Origin: Deltaproteobacteria bacterium
Lineage (GTDB): Bacteria; Acidobacteriota; Thermoanaerobaculia; Multivoradales; JAHZIX01
Length of the DNA: 64,000 nt
Reading direction: 5' to 3'
Assembly (NCBI GenBank): GCA_022601195.1
Contig: JAHZIX010000035.1
Location: forward strand, 1 to 64,000
Part shown: positions 1 to 9,208 of the stretch, in pieces
Numbering within the stretch: the first letter of the stretch is position 1
How the letters are laid out: each line of letters begins with the position of its first letter
Notes under the pieces: model-generated
Databases searched by the model: none
The model's input: the letters and a program-made list of their open reading frames with translations, nothing else
Told to the model about the DNA's origin: nothing
Translations under genes and position numbers: made by a program

Positions 1-101
1 GGCTCAGCCGGGAACGCTGGCTCAGCCGGGAACGCTGGCTCAGCCGGGAACGCTGGCTCAGCCGGGAACGCTGGCTCAGCCGGGAACGCTGGCTCAGCCG
101 G
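1..101. repeat. 18-bp tandem repeat, about 5.6 copies
   Basis: Direct tandem copies of an 18-bp unit (ggctcagccgggaacgct) run from the window edge to about base 101, ending 3' of the larB stop codon; the array may continue to the left. The copies are identical apart from the last partial one, so the expansion looks recent. The unit is a multiple of three, so it could be coding in a gene beyond the edge, but nothing in the window shows this. Confidence 0.9.
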
Positions 102-795
102 AAATATCGGTTCTATTGGGAACTTTGCCGGGGAGGCGAGCGGTAGACTGCAGGACGCGCAGCGCTCCATTGGCGGCTCCGTAGCCGTTGTCGATGTTCA
201 CCACCAACAGACCGGGAGCGCAGCTGCTGAGAGCGGCGTGGAGAGCTGCCATCCCCTCTTGAGCCGCGCCATAGCCCACGCTCGTCGGCACGGCGATGAC
301 CACGCTCGGTAGAAGTCCGCCGAGGACACTGCACAACGCCGCATCCATTCCTGCTACAGCGATGACGACGGGCATGGCTCGTAGCTCATCGACTCGCTCC
401 AGCAAGCGCCACAGACCGGCGACTCCGACATCGTGGACCTCCAGAGAATCTTGGCCGTAGTAGCGCAGGGTCCGGGCGGCTTCTCGAGCGACGGCTGCGT
501 CAGACGTTCCGGCGGTAACGATAGCCACTCGAGGGGGAGCGGAGGGCTTAGCCACGGGGCCGAAATAGGCGGTACGGGAGAGCTCCTCGAAGTCCATGCG
601 TTGCCGCAAGTCCTTCGGCAAGGCAGCGAAGTGATGAGCCTCCAAGCGAGTCAGCAGCAGCCCGTGGTCGCGGTCTCGAGCTTCCTCCAAGATCGCCACG
701 ATAGAAGGCAAATCCTTGCTGGCGCAGAAGATTGCCTCGTCGAAGCCGAGTCTCCCTTGGCGGCTCGAGTCGGGAGTCGAAAAGGAATTAGTCAT
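94..795 (-). CDS. larB: LarB, nickel-pincer cofactor biosynthesis carboxylase
   Basis: 233 residues, clearly LarB. The enzyme carboxylates and hydrolyses nicotinic acid adenine dinucleotide to pyridinium-3,5-biscarboxylic acid mononucleotide, the first step to the Ni-pincer cofactor of lactate racemase-type enzymes. The C-terminal two thirds is the AIR-carboxylase (PurE-like) fold: VTAGTSD near residue 93, VPTSVGYGA near 168 and NIDNGYGA near 200 are the LarB/PurE phosphate and CO2-site loops. The start overlaps the larE stop by 8 nt (ATGACTAA) and has no clear ribosome-binding site, which suggests translational coupling. It is the last gene of the larC-larE-larB run. The cofactor user LarA is not in the window and may lie beyond the left edge, downstream in the same direction. 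Confidence 0.95.
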   Translation of the reverse strand: MTNSFSTPDSSRQGRLGFDEAIFCASKDLPSIVAILEEARDRDHGLLLTRLEAHHFAALPKDLRQRMDFEELSRTAYFGPVAKPSAPPRVAIVTAGTSDAAVAREAARTLRYYGQDSLEVHDVGVAGLWRLLERVDELRAMPVVIAVAGMDAALCSVLGGLLPSVVIAVPTSVGYGAAQEGMAALHAALSSCAPGLLVVNIDNGYGAANGALRVLQSTARLPGKVPNRTDISG

Positions 796-1876
796 GGTGT
801 TGGGGCCGGAGGAATGCGCTGCCGCGACGGTAGAGCTCGAAATGAACCGGATGCTCGACGGCGGCGGCGCGGAAAGTGGCAGCGATTTTCCCGGCGAGGC
901 CTCGTTTTTGATCGGACCCTAGCCTTCCCAGGCTGCCCGCATCGAGCTCGATGACGATGGACCCTCGGCGCAGGCGGCAGCGGACGCTCTGCTCGGGTCC
1001 CCCTGTCGGGGAGAGGCTGCCCTGGACCGTGCTGTGGTCGGCCGTGCTGTGGTCGGCCGTGCTGCTTTGGGCTGTGCTGAGGTGGCCCAGAGGAAGTCGA
1101 GCTCGGTTCCCCTGGAGAGCTTCCGCGACGAGTTTCTCGGCAGCATCGATGGCCGTGAGAGTGGTGGCCTCAATGTAAAGGCCCGTTTCCACCCGGCTCG
1201 ATAGGCAGGGCGCCGCGGGTAGCTCAGCCAGCCCCTCGAGTCCCAGGTGTCGAGCGATTCTACGGATCCCGTTCTTGTCGATGCCAGCTTCCACGAAGGG
1301 ATGGCGGACGCTGTGATTTCGGGCTGCCTCGAGCCCGGGGCGAAAGTCTCCTAGATCGTCCAGGTTGGTGCCGGAAAGCAGCACCGCATCGGTTTGTAGA
1401 ACCAGAGCTTCATAGAGATGACTCTTGCAGAAGAAACAGCGGTTCAACGGGTTGGTGAGGTAGCGATCATCGTCGAATTCCCCAGCATTCAAGACTTGCA
1501 GACGCCAACCCTCTGCCGCGGCGTAGCTGCGGACCCTCGCCGAGGCATCCGATGGGACCGCTGGAGAAACGGCATGGAAGATCTCGCAGGCCTCCCCCAG
1601 GGCCCGGTGAGTCACCACGGCCAAGGTCATGCTGTCGACACCTCCGCTAACCGCTACGGCGACGCGAGCTCCATCCGGTTGGGTTGCTGTTGGCTGGGTC
1701 GCTGCCGGATGGCCTTCCGTCGATTGGCCTTCCGTCGATTGGCCTTCGGTCGATTGGCTTGCGGCCTTCTGTTTTTTTGGCGGCGAGGCTTGACTCTCTC
1801 GCCGGGGGGGCTCTTCCGTCAAAGAGAGAAGGCTACGGTGAAGAGCGGCCAGGAGGGCCGAGGAGGTCTCAGTCAC
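788..1876 (-). CDS. larE: LarE, ATP-dependent sulfur transferase for Ni-pincer cofactor
   Basis: PP-loop ATP pyrophosphatase that adenylates the pyridinium carboxylates and inserts sulfur. SGGVDS (residues 77-82 from the GTG start) is the PP-loop. A CxxC pair (RCFFCKSH) and a later PCLSSR Cys are all present. LarE proteins with only the last Cys give up that Cys sulfur sacrificially; those with three Cys, such as the Thermotoga enzyme, carry an iron-sulfur cluster, so this one may be the cluster type. I place the start at GTG 1876: it overlaps the larC stop by 8 nt (GTGACTGA) and has GAGGG five bases upstream. An ATG at 1969 would overlap larC by 101 nt. A non-conserved N-terminal linker of about 70 residues contains three in-frame STEGQ-type repeats. 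Confidence 0.92.
   Translation of the reverse strand: MTETSSALLAALHRSLLSLTEEPPRRESQASPPKKQKAASQSTEGQSTEGQSTEGHPAATQPTATQPDGARVAVAVSGGVDSMTLAVVTHRALGEACEIFHAVSPAVPSDASARVRSYAAAEGWRLQVLNAGEFDDDRYLTNPLNRCFFCKSHLYEALVLQTDAVLLSGTNLDDLGDFRPGLEAARNHSVRHPFVEAGIDKNGIRRIARHLGLEGLAELPAAPCLSSRVETGLYIEATTLTAIDAAEKLVAEALQGNRARLPLGHLSTAQSSTADHSTADHSTVQGSLSPTGGPEQSVRCRLRRGSIVIELDAGSLGRLGSDQKRGLAGKIAATFRAAAVEHPVHFELYRRGSAFLRPQHHD
1711..1755. repeat. 15-bp in-frame tandem repeat inside larE
   Basis: Three copies of a 15-bp unit (ggccttccgtcgatt, one base different in the third) encode repeated STEGQ pentapeptides in the linker before the larE PP-loop. A second, two-copy 15-bp repeat lies at about 1029-1061 in the same gene. 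Confidence 0.85.
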
Positions 1877-3161
1877 GAGAGCCCTCTTTCTTGGGGCTGT
1901 CAGCTGCCGCTTCCGCCCGGCGGCGCAGGGTCTCTCTTTCTCCATGGCCCGCGGCGAGTCGGGCCACATCGTCGTGCTCTGCCTTGTGGGTGGTGGCCTG
2001 ACTCGGCCGCTGGGTTCTCTTGACGGCGACCTGTTGGCCCGCCACTTCCACTTCGAGCTGTTCCCGAGGCAGCAGGGCGCGCATCACCGTCTGGTAGCGA
2101 ATTCCCAAAGTGGTCGTTTCGGTGAAGCAGCGGTCCAGGACTCGCGGCAGGTCCGTGGACCGGGCGAGGACTTGGATCTGGGTCACTAAGCGGCCCTTCT
2201 TGCCGAAGAGAGGAGCCTGGGAAACATCGAGAACCATGGGTTCGAGGCGCAGAGCCTCGAGGCCAGCGGCGAGATCTTCCGCCGATTGGTCGTCGACCTC
2301 GAAGCGGCAAACGGTGATCGTTTCTTCCCTCCAAGCCCTCGGCGGAATGCCTGGCTCTACCTCTCGGGGAGTCTCGAAGGCTAGGACTCGCAGTACGTTG
2401 CTGAGATCGGGGAAGGTGCGAGTGCCAAAGCCGGTACCCAAACGGCTCAGGCGAGCTGGTGGGTGCAAGGGGTCGAAGCTAGGTCCTAGGTGGCGCAGAA
2501 TTGCGGCTCCCGTCGGGGTGATGCGCTCACCCTCCCGGCCATCCTGAAAAAGGGGAAAACCTAGTAACAACCGAGCGGTGGCGGGAGCCGGAAGGGGAAG
2601 CTCCCCATGGGCGCTGTGGACCCGGCCGCGGCCAATGGGCAGAGGAGCAGAGGACCAACTGGTGGCTCCCACCTCTTCGATCAACCAGGCAGCGCAGACG
2701 ATGTCGGCGATGGAGTCCCAGGCGCCTACTTCGTGAAAATGGACCTCTTCCGGCGGTTGGCCGTGGACCTGCCCTTCGGCTTCAGCCAATAGGGAGAAGA
2801 TCTCGATGGCTCGCTGCCGAACTTTCCTGGAGAGATCCGCCTTCTCGAGCAAAGCCTTGATATCCCGAAAGCTACGATGGTGGTCATGGTGGTCCGCGCT
2901 GCTTTCTTTCGTACCGGGATCTCCGGTGGAGCCCGCCGAGGATGGGTCGGCTGTGGGGAGAGGTGCCCTACGAACGAGGAAGCGGGAACCGCTGCAAGTA
3001 TGGTCTAGGTGGGCTCGATGCTGGATTTGCACCAACCGGTCGAGGCCCGCAGTTTCGATAGCGGCGAGAAGCCCCGCCTCCAGCTCCGGAAAGGCGTTGA
3101 GGATGGCGGCAGCAAACATATCGCCGGCCACGCCCCCGACAGGGTCCAAGTGCAAATGCAT
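1869..3161 (-). CDS. larC: LarC, nickel insertion protein of the Ni-pincer cofactor
   Basis: 430 residues in a single frame, whereas Lactiplantibacillus larC is split in two by a programmed frameshift. LarC is a CTP-dependent cyclometallase that inserts Ni into the bis-thiocarboxylate pincer. The N-terminus (GGVAGDM, residues 9-15), a His-rich stretch DHHDHH near residue 93 and EVHFHEVGAWDSIADI near 140 are typical of the family (DUF111). The gene follows the sigma-54 activator by 41 nt and overlaps larE by 8 nt, so it heads the lar run and is probably in the same transcript as the activator. Confidence 0.94.
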   Translation of the reverse strand: MHLHLDPVGGVAGDMFAAAILNAFPELEAGLLAAIETAGLDRLVQIQHRAHLDHTCSGSRFLVRRAPLPTADPSSAGSTGDPGTKESSADHHDHHRSFRDIKALLEKADLSRKVRQRAIEIFSLLAEAEGQVHGQPPEEVHFHEVGAWDSIADIVCAAWLIEEVGATSWSSAPLPIGRGRVHSAHGELPLPAPATARLLLGFPLFQDGREGERITPTGAAILRHLGPSFDPLHPPARLSRLGTGFGTRTFPDLSNVLRVLAFETPREVEPGIPPRAWREETITVCRFEVDDQSAEDLAAGLEALRLEPMVLDVSQAPLFGKKGRLVTQIQVLARSTDLPRVLDRCFTETTTLGIRYQTVMRALLPREQLEVEVAGQQVAVKRTQRPSQATTHKAEHDDVARLAAGHGERETLRRRAEAAADSPKKEGSRD

Positions 3162-3202
3162 CAGCCGGATTCTATCAGTCTGAGGTTGAAATTCCCGCGG
3201 GG

Positions 3203-4759
3203 TTACTTCTTGCGGAGATTCAATTTACGCAGGCGAGAACGAAGAGTGCTCGGGTTCATGTCGAGGATTCGAGCGGCTCCCCTTGGCCCTTCTATGACCC
3301 AGTCAGCCTGCTCGAGGACCGTCGAGATATGGTGTCGTTCCATGGCTTCCAGGGTTTGATGGACCGGATTCTCGCTACTCTCGGCTCCCAACTCTTCTCC
3401 GATTTTGACGATGGGTTCCCTGGCCAGGATCGCGGCCCGTTCGACCACATTGCGTAGCTCGCGAACGTTCCCGGGCCAGGAGTATCGCAGCATCCAACCC
3501 AGGGACTCTTCCCGAACCGAGTGGAGCGGTTTGCCCAACTGGCGAGAGAGCTTGTTCAGAAAATGCTGCACCAGAAGCAGAATGTCGTTGTCTCTATTCC
3601 GAAGGGGAGGTACTTGAATGGGGAAGACGTTGAGGCGGTAGAAGAGATCGGAGCGGAATCGGCCCTCTCGGACCTGCTCGGCAAGGTCTCGGTTGGTGGC
3701 GGCGATCACTCGAACGTCAACTCGAATCGGCGAGCTGCTCCCGACCCGTTCCAATTCCTGCTCCTGAAGAATGCGTAGCAGTTTGACCTGACTCTCCAAA
3801 GGCAGCTCACCCACTTCGTCAAGAAAGAGGGTGCCTTGGTGGGCTAGCTCGAAACGGCCGATGCGGCGTTCCAGAGCTCCGGTGAAGGCCCCTCGTTCGT
3901 GGCCGAATAACTCGCTCTCCACCAGACCTGCTGAGATGGCAGCGCAGTTCACCTTGATCATCGGCCGGTTTTCCCTTGGGCTCAGGCGATGGATCGCTCT
4001 CGCGATGAGCTCTTTCCCCGTACCCGTCTCTCCCTGGATGAGCACCGTTGCGTTGGTGGGAGCGACCTGCTCCACCTGATTGAGAGTGCGGGTCAGGGGA
4101 CGGCTACTGCCGACGATTTCTCCGAAATGTTGCTCCGAGTGAATCTCTTCCTTCAAATAGACATTTTCCGCTTCCAGGCGCAGGGTGAGCTCCGCATTCT
4201 CCTTATAGAGTTGGGCGTTCTTGATGGCGATGGCGGCATGGTTGGCGAAGATCTCCAGCTCCGCAAAGTCTGTGTCAGACAGCTTGTGGGGGCTGAACAT
4301 GCCGAGGACCCCCAGCAGCTCATCGCGAAATACCAGAGGGTAGCCGGCGAAGGATTGGAGGCCATTCTGCGCCGCCCAGGCGTGATCCTGAATGCGCGGG
4401 TCGTTCTGGACGTCTCGAGCCCAGGTGGGTTGTCGGGTCTCGGCGATGTGACCAATCTTGAAAGCCCCGAGGGGGACCCGGCGGTAGGTGCCGTTGAGGC
4501 GCTCGGACAGCCCGGAGGAGCTTTTTAGGTGCAGGCAACGGGAGCGCTCTCGACAGTGGGGTGCCTTGAAGCAGGAATCACAGAGATCCCCCGGGCCGAT
4601 CAACCAGATGCGAGTGAGCTCGGCACCCATCTCCTCGACCAGACCTTCCGTAACCGCGGACAGAACCGCATCGAGGTCCAGGCTCGAGATCATTTGCAGC
4701 GTGATGCGCTGCAGAATAGCGAGCCCACTGGGGGCGGAAGATGGAGGTCGTTGGACCAC
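3203..4759 (-). CDS. Sigma-54-dependent activator with GAF sensor domain
   Basis: 518 residues in three parts. An N-terminal GAF-type sensor covers about 12-190. An AAA+ domain has Walker A GETGTGKE (243-250), the sigma-54-contacting GAFTGA loop (290-295) and Walker B LFLDE (311-315). A C-terminal Fis-type helix-turn-helix lies around 475-515. There is no receiver domain, so it is FhlA/NorR-like: a small ligand or redox signal should act through GAF. The sensor contains C60, C63, C69 and C75 (CxxCx5Cx5C), a plausible metal or redox site. It sits between DUF2877 and larC in the minus-strand operon. The only strong -24/-12 promoters I see lie in the 19.6-20.1 kb divergent region, so this protein is the natural candidate to activate them. 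That link is inferred from position. Confidence 0.93.
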   Translation of the reverse strand: MVQRPPSSAPSGLAILQRITLQMISSLDLDAVLSAVTEGLVEEMGAELTRIWLIGPGDLCDSCFKAPHCRERSRCLHLKSSSGLSERLNGTYRRVPLGAFKIGHIAETRQPTWARDVQNDPRIQDHAWAAQNGLQSFAGYPLVFRDELLGVLGMFSPHKLSDTDFAELEIFANHAAIAIKNAQLYKENAELTLRLEAENVYLKEEIHSEQHFGEIVGSSRPLTRTLNQVEQVAPTNATVLIQGETGTGKELIARAIHRLSPRENRPMIKVNCAAISAGLVESELFGHERGAFTGALERRIGRFELAHQGTLFLDEVGELPLESQVKLLRILQEQELERVGSSSPIRVDVRVIAATNRDLAEQVREGRFRSDLFYRLNVFPIQVPPLRNRDNDILLLVQHFLNKLSRQLGKPLHSVREESLGWMLRYSWPGNVRELRNVVERAAILAREPIVKIGEELGAESSENPVHQTLEAMERHHISTVLEQADWVIEGPRGAARILDMNPSTLRSRLRKLNLRKK

Positions 4760-4856
4760 GATTGGTCATCCTCTCAATGGGACTCTGGAACGAGGCGAGG
4801 GGCCAGCTCCAAGAGTGCTCGGAAAGTAATGCTGAGAGATGCTAACACGCCCTTTT

Positions 4857-5936
4857 TCAGCTAGTTGCTACGACAGCTGGGGAAGCTTTGGAAGCCTGTA
4901 GGGAGTGGTTTTTCGAGGCGAAGGAGTGGTCACCGAGGAGGGTTTGGGCAAATCCCGCGAGAGCGTCTCTACCGGAAGAGGCTCCCTTCGACTCGAGAGC
5001 CTCGAGGTGATGCGGTAGGTCCTCGAGGCAGCCCGTTGCCATGGCATCCAGAAGGTCGTGCCAAGGTTCGCTGACTTCGTTTCGGCTTGCAGCGACCAGG
5101 AAGGCGGCGCTGAGGGCCGTGGTACTCGTCCGTCGGCCCGGTGCCCCGGCGTCGAGTCGCGCAAGAACGGCCGCATTCAGGTTGTTTTCGAGGTTCTTTC
5201 CTTGGCTCTCTTGTGTCCCCTTCTCAGCAGCCGTCGTAGCCCTGCCATGGGAGCTTCGTTCTGGGTTCAGTAGCGCAACGGCGACCATAGTTCCGAGAAG
5301 ATAGTCGTCTCCCGAAGGGGTGAGGCCAGGTCCCAAGCCGATGAGCTGCTCTACGGCTTGTTCCAGCCCCTGCTGACCTGCAGCAAGAGCCCTTTGGAGA
5401 TCGTCAGCGGCCCGTTTCAGGGGAGCTTGCCAGAGACGCGGTGGGGTCCGGCGGACCTCCGGTGTAGAAGGTGCCGAGGTAGAAGGTGCCGAGGTCGGAG
5501 GTACAGCGAGAGGAGACGGCCAAGCGGCAAAGGGGCGCAACTCTCGATCCACCGAGAGCCGGAAGGCGCGGGGAAGTCGATGGTATCGGTAGGGGAGGGA
5601 TAACTTCGCGGACCAGGAACGCGCCTGCCGCAGGTCGATCCACTGCTCGGGCAATCGGAGCCACCGATGGTCTGCTCTGACAGCATCTCCCGGCTGCAGG
5701 AGGGCTGAGCCCCAGGCGGAAGGCGGCAGCACAATCGAGAAGGGGCCGTTACCCACTTCTGGGGCCACTAGACTGATCACCTGGCCTTGGGGATCGAGGA
5801 GGTTGGCAGCTTTCCGGCTCACCGTTGCTACCTGCCCTTCGAAGGGGGCTTTTTTCAAGGACTCCAAGAGAGAAGCCGAGAGGCTGAGGGCGATGGAGCC
5901 TGTGGGTGTTTCAGCTCCGTTGGGTACGCTGTTCAT
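4857..5936 (-). CDS. DUF2877 protein, AllH-like carbamoyltransferase subunit
   Basis: 359 residues with the DUF2877 signature GLGPGLTPSGDDYLLG around 200-215. In E. coli the DUF2877 protein YlbF (AllH) works with FdrA (AllF) and the DUF1116 protein YlbE (AllG) as oxamate carbamoyltransferase, the last step of anaerobic allantoin use, followed by carbamate kinase. All four families occur in this minus-strand run, so the same carbamoyl-transfer chemistry is likely, though the real substrate is unknown. The middle (around 150-165) has a low-complexity Ser/Thr/Pro stretch with a duplicated 15-bp unit at DNA level. The gene starts 57 nt after the glycosyltransferase stop. Confidence 0.85.
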   Translation of the reverse strand: MNSVPNGAETPTGSIALSLSASLLESLKKAPFEGQVATVSRKAANLLDPQGQVISLVAPEVGNGPFSIVLPPSAWGSALLQPGDAVRADHRWLRLPEQWIDLRQARSWSAKLSLPYRYHRLPRAFRLSVDRELRPFAAWPSPLAVPPTSAPSTSAPSTPEVRRTPPRLWQAPLKRAADDLQRALAAGQQGLEQAVEQLIGLGPGLTPSGDDYLLGTMVAVALLNPERSSHGRATTAAEKGTQESQGKNLENNLNAAVLARLDAGAPGRRTSTTALSAAFLVAASRNEVSEPWHDLLDAMATGCLEDLPHHLEALESKGASSGRDALAGFAQTLLGDHSFASKNHSLQASKASPAVVATS

Positions 5937-5993
5937 GAGCTGCCGGGTTTTTTTCTAGAGGGCCTGCTTCTAGGAAGCCACGTCGGTCACTGC

Positions 5994-7214
5994 CTAGGAA
6001 AACTCGGCATTAGATCTCGATAGGAGCTCTTGATAGTGGTTCGAGAGCTGGCCAGCGCTGCCTTGCCAGGTGAAACGGGCTGCGGTTTCCAGGCCGGCGG
6101 CGGTTAGCCGTTGCCGCAGGGGTTTGTCCAGGGCTAGAGAAGTCAAGGCGGAGCTTAGATCTTCGATGTTCTCCGGATCGATGAGCCAGCCGTTGTCCCC
6201 GGAGACCAAATACTCTCGAAAGACCGGCAGGTCTGAGGCCAGGACCGTACAGCCTGAGGCCATGGCTTCCAGAGCAACCAGCCCCCATCCCTCTTTCAGA
6301 GACGGAAAGGCGAAAACATCTGCGGCGTGGTAGAGACTCGGGATGAGGTCCTCTTCTACCGACCCCAAGTGGAGTACATCCCGGCCCAGCTCCAGGGGGG
6401 ATTCCTCGAGAGCTTGAAAGAAGCTCTCCCGATAAGGGCGGTAGTCGAATAGGGTTTCGCCACCCGCCAGGACCAGGACACTGCGGCGCCCCTTTTCCGC
6501 TAGCTCGGCTCGAGTCTTCTCGAAAGCCCGCAGGAGTCGCAGGGAGTTTTTGCGGGGTTCGATCCCGCCGATATGCAGGAAGACCAGGTCGTCCCCTAGG
6601 GCGAGCCCCGACTCCAGCCCGACCCGCAGCCGGGCGCGGGTCGCCTGTTCTGGGGAGGGAGGACAGAACCGGCTGAGGTCGACGCCGTTGTAGACGATGT
6701 GGCTCTCCACCGCGAACTTCCGGAGCAACTCCTTGCGCCAAAATTCGCTGACCACGAAGATGCCGTCCGGTCGGTGGATGGAATCTTCCTGGCATTGCAC
6801 CAAATAGGGGCTGACGAAATCGTCAACGTGGTGCACCGTGCGCACGAACCAGGGAATCTTTCCGGACTCCCGCAGCTGCCACAGGGCGTTGGCAGAAATG
6901 CAATCCTGGGCATGGTAAATATCGAACGATCCGTCAAATCGCTGGAGAAACTGGCGGTAGGCGTCGATATATAGACGGATCTTCTGGTCCAGGGGGGCAT
7001 CTTCCGGTGCCTCATGGGGAATCAGCGAGGAATCGACTTCGAGGGGGCGAAAGAACTCTCCTTGGGGCGACCCCAGGGCGAAGACATGAACGCGATGCCC
7101 TAGCTCTTGCAGCGCTTCCGCCAAAGATAGTGTGTGGACCACGCCGCCCCGAGGCTTGGTGGAGTAGGTCAGCAGGGCAATTCGCAGCCCTCCCGGAGCC
7201 ACAGGATCAGACAC
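5994..7214 (-). CDS. MSMEG_0565-type GT4 glycosyltransferase
   Basis: GT-B glycosyltransferase of family 4, about 406 residues. The N-terminus has the glycine loop of the acceptor domain (TYSTKPRGGVVHT) and the C-terminal half has the donor-site EGWGLVALEAMASG (E-x7-E). The sequence resembles the MSMEG_0565 glycosyltransferases that recur in Nit1C-type clusters, which fits its neighbours here. I choose GTG 7214, which overlaps the zinc-ribbon stop by 8 nt (GTGTCTGA); an ATG at 7244 would add ten residues. It probably glycosylates a small metabolite or lipid; donor and acceptor cannot be read from sequence. Confidence 0.85.
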   Translation of the reverse strand: MSDPVAPGGLRIALLTYSTKPRGGVVHTLSLAEALQELGHRVHVFALGSPQGEFFRPLEVDSSLIPHEAPEDAPLDQKIRLYIDAYRQFLQRFDGSFDIYHAQDCISANALWQLRESGKIPWFVRTVHHVDDFVSPYLVQCQEDSIHRPDGIFVVSEFWRKELLRKFAVESHIVYNGVDLSRFCPPSPEQATRARLRVGLESGLALGDDLVFLHIGGIEPRKNSLRLLRAFEKTRAELAEKGRRSVLVLAGGETLFDYRPYRESFFQALEESPLELGRDVLHLGSVEEDLIPSLYHAADVFAFPSLKEGWGLVALEAMASGCTVLASDLPVFREYLVSGDNGWLIDPENIEDLSSALTSLALDKPLRQRLTAAGLETAARFTWQGSAGQLSNHYQELLSRSNAEFS

Positions 7215-7650
7215 CGCCTTTACCGCTCTGGCTAGTCTTGCCACTCTGGCTGGTCTTGCCGCTTTTGGAAGGATTCTTGGTGGCCGTCGGGATCTCTTTT
7301 TTCGCTTCCCGAACGGATTGTTGTAGGTCGGAAGGGCTGGCGCCGCGGGAAGCTTCCCGGGCTATGCGGTCGAACCCCGAGCCCGGGTCGATACCAGCAG
7401 AATCGTAGTGACGACTGAGTCCTTCGATGGCCTTCCGGGGGTCTACCGGCCGTAGCTCGCCGTTGGCAACACCGCCACTGTGACGACCGCCACCGGAGCT
7501 TCCGACCCGGGCTGGAGTCGAGAAGAGCTTGGTGACCTCAGTGCTACCGCAGGTGTCGCAGCAGGGGGTGGCTTGGCGATCCGCCTGGCTCAACACGAGC
7601 TTCGAAGAAACGGCTCCGCAGGGTTCACAGCGGTATTCAAAGATTGGCAT
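7207..7650 (-). CDS. FmdB-family zinc-ribbon protein (first copy)
   Basis: 147 residues. The N-terminal 45 residues are a typical FmdB zinc ribbon, MPIFEYRC-x2-C followed by a second CxxC (CDTCGS). The C-terminal 100 residues are non-conserved, with a low-complexity tail of SGKTSQSGK repeats encoded by 18-bp units. FmdB-type proteins are small presumed regulators or chaperones near amidase, formamidase and other nitrogen genes; their biochemical role is not settled. The gene overlaps the FdrA stop by 14 nt. A second FmdB ribbon lies at 18103-18501, near the other end of the same operon. Confidence 0.82.
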   Translation of the reverse strand: MPIFEYRCEPCGAVSSKLVLSQADRQATPCCDTCGSTEVTKLFSTPARVGSSGGGRHSGGVANGELRPVDPRKAIEGLSRHYDSAGIDPGSGFDRIAREASRGASPSDLQQSVREAKKEIPTATKNPSKSGKTSQSGKTSQSGKGGV

Positions 7651-9208
7651 GGGAATCTCCCGAAACGATGGAAAGAGCCAACCGGGAGGCTCCGGCGTTG
7701 GTGGAGAGGGTCAAGGCGCCGGCCTGGCGCAGCCGAGCTTCCTGATCCTCGAGGTCTTGGGGGTCCCTTTCGGTACCGCAGACGTGAGCGATGACGACCA
7801 GGTGACGGCCTTCGTTGCGCGCTTGCTGCCGGCCTTGGGCGATCGCCGCCTCGAGACCTCCGGCGGGGTCTTCGCTGGAGCCGTGGCCGAGTACGACGTC
7901 GAGCAGAATGACCGCCACTTGGGGATCCGCCGCTTCTTGGAGCAGTCGTCTCGCTCGCCACCGCAAATCGATCATGGGGTGAGGGCGACCCTGAGTGAAG
8001 TCTTCTTCCCCCATGTCCAAGCAGCTGTGCTCGTGGCTTTGGCCGATATCTTCGAGGGCCCAGGAGGGATCGAGGGGAATGTTGGAGTGGACGGCTGAGA
8101 GTTTCCGGGCCAGGATCTCCATGGCCTCGTCGCACAGGCTGCCACCAGAGAATAGGCCTCGGATGAAACGCTGCCCTGGGGCCAGGAGAAGCCTCTGCTC
8201 CTCGGCTGTCGCTTCGAGGTCCTCGGTGGGTGGGCTCAGGGGGGCAATGGCGCCTTCCACAACCTCCGCGAGAGCGGCGGTGGCGGTGTCCTCCAAGGTG
8301 TCCGTCAGGAGCGCACCGCCAGTGCGGCCGGTTTGGCTCTCACCGAGGAAGTTGACGATCACCTTTTTCCCGGTAGCTACCGCGGCTTTCAATACGGCCT
8401 GAGCCACTGTCGGCTCCGGCGGTTTCGAGATCAACACGATCACTTCCGTTGCGGGGTCAGCGCCGAGCATCTCGATGCCTTGGAGCATCATCAGGCCGCC
8501 GATTTCTCGAGACAGATCCCGACCTCCCACGCCGATGGCTTGGGAGATGCCTCCACCTCCCCGGTCGATGAGGGTGGTGACCTCTTGAAGACCCGTTCCC
8601 GAGGCGCCGACAATGCCTACGGAACCTCGACGGACGACGTTGGCAAAGGCGAGGGCAACACCGTTGATGATGGCCGTACCACAGCCTGGTCCCATGAGGA
8701 GTAGACCTCGGCTCACCGCCAGGCGTTTCAGCTCCAGCTCTTCCCGCAGGGATACATTGTCGCTGAACAGGAAAACGTGGAGCCCTAGGTGGAGGGCTTT
8801 GGCGGCTTCCAGAGCGGCAAAAGGGCCGGGGACGGAGAGCAGCAGGAGATTGGCTTCGGGTAGCTTGGCAGCTGCCCCGCGCAGAGTGGTTGGTTTGTCG
8901 TCGCTCCCCTGAGGTGAGCTAGAGGGATTCGCTGCACTGGATCGTAGCTGGTCTACGGCTGCTCCGAGAGCTTCCTCGGCCTGCTGGTGGGAGTCGGATT
9001 CAGCCACCATCATGAGATCGTTGGAGCCAGCGCCGCGCAGCTCCTCGGTGAGCATGCCGACTTCTTCCAGCACCCGCTTGTTGGCCGCTGTCCCCATGGC
9101 TACAAAGGCTCGTTCAATGCCCTCTCGTTGCGACAGCTTCTCCGAGAGCTGCATCAGGCTGACGGAATCTCGGTAGGTACCGGATTGAATACGGCTGGCC
9201 CGCTGCAT
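7637..9208 (-). CDS. fdrA: FdrA-family (AllF-like) CoA-ligase-fold subunit, copy 1
   Basis: 523 residues with the succinyl-CoA-synthetase alpha-like fold of FdrA: a CoA-binding half ending in SDNVSLREELELK, then GPGCGT (173-178), GASGTG (201-206) and GVGGRD (226-231). In E. coli FdrA is AllF, a subunit of oxamate carbamoyltransferase. The start codon overlaps the stop of the upstream gene (TGATG). With the DUF1116 and DUF2877 proteins and carbamate kinase it gives a complete set for phosphorolysis of a carbamoyl compound to carbamoyl phosphate and ATP formation. A diverged second copy is at 37802-39511. Confidence 0.9.
   Translation of the reverse strand: MQRASRIQSGTYRDSVSLMQLSEKLSQREGIERAFVAMGTAANKRVLEEVGMLTEELRGAGSNDLMMVAESDSHQQAEEALGAAVDQLRSSAANPSSSPQGSDDKPTTLRGAAAKLPEANLLLLSVPGPFAALEAAKALHLGLHVFLFSDNVSLREELELKRLAVSRGLLLMGPGCGTAIINGVALAFANVVRRGSVGIVGASGTGLQEVTTLIDRGGGGISQAIGVGGRDLSREIGGLMMLQGIEMLGADPATEVIVLISKPPEPTVAQAVLKAAVATGKKVIVNFLGESQTGRTGGALLTDTLEDTATAALAEVVEGAIAPLSPPTEDLEATAEEQRLLLAPGQRFIRGLFSGGSLCDEAMEILARKLSAVHSNIPLDPSWALEDIGQSHEHSCLDMGEEDFTQGRPHPMIDLRWRARRLLQEAADPQVAVILLDVVLGHGSSEDPAGGLEAAIAQGRQQARNEGRHLVVIAHVCGTERDPQDLEDQEARLRQAGALTLSTNAGASRLALSIVSGDSHANL

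Noticed and set aside
5965-5980. Sigma-54 promoter before the DUF2877 gene
   Set aside because: On the minus strand GG-N10-GC spacing is present (TGGCTT...AAGCA), but the TTGC part of the -12 element is lost and similar matches are expected by chance.
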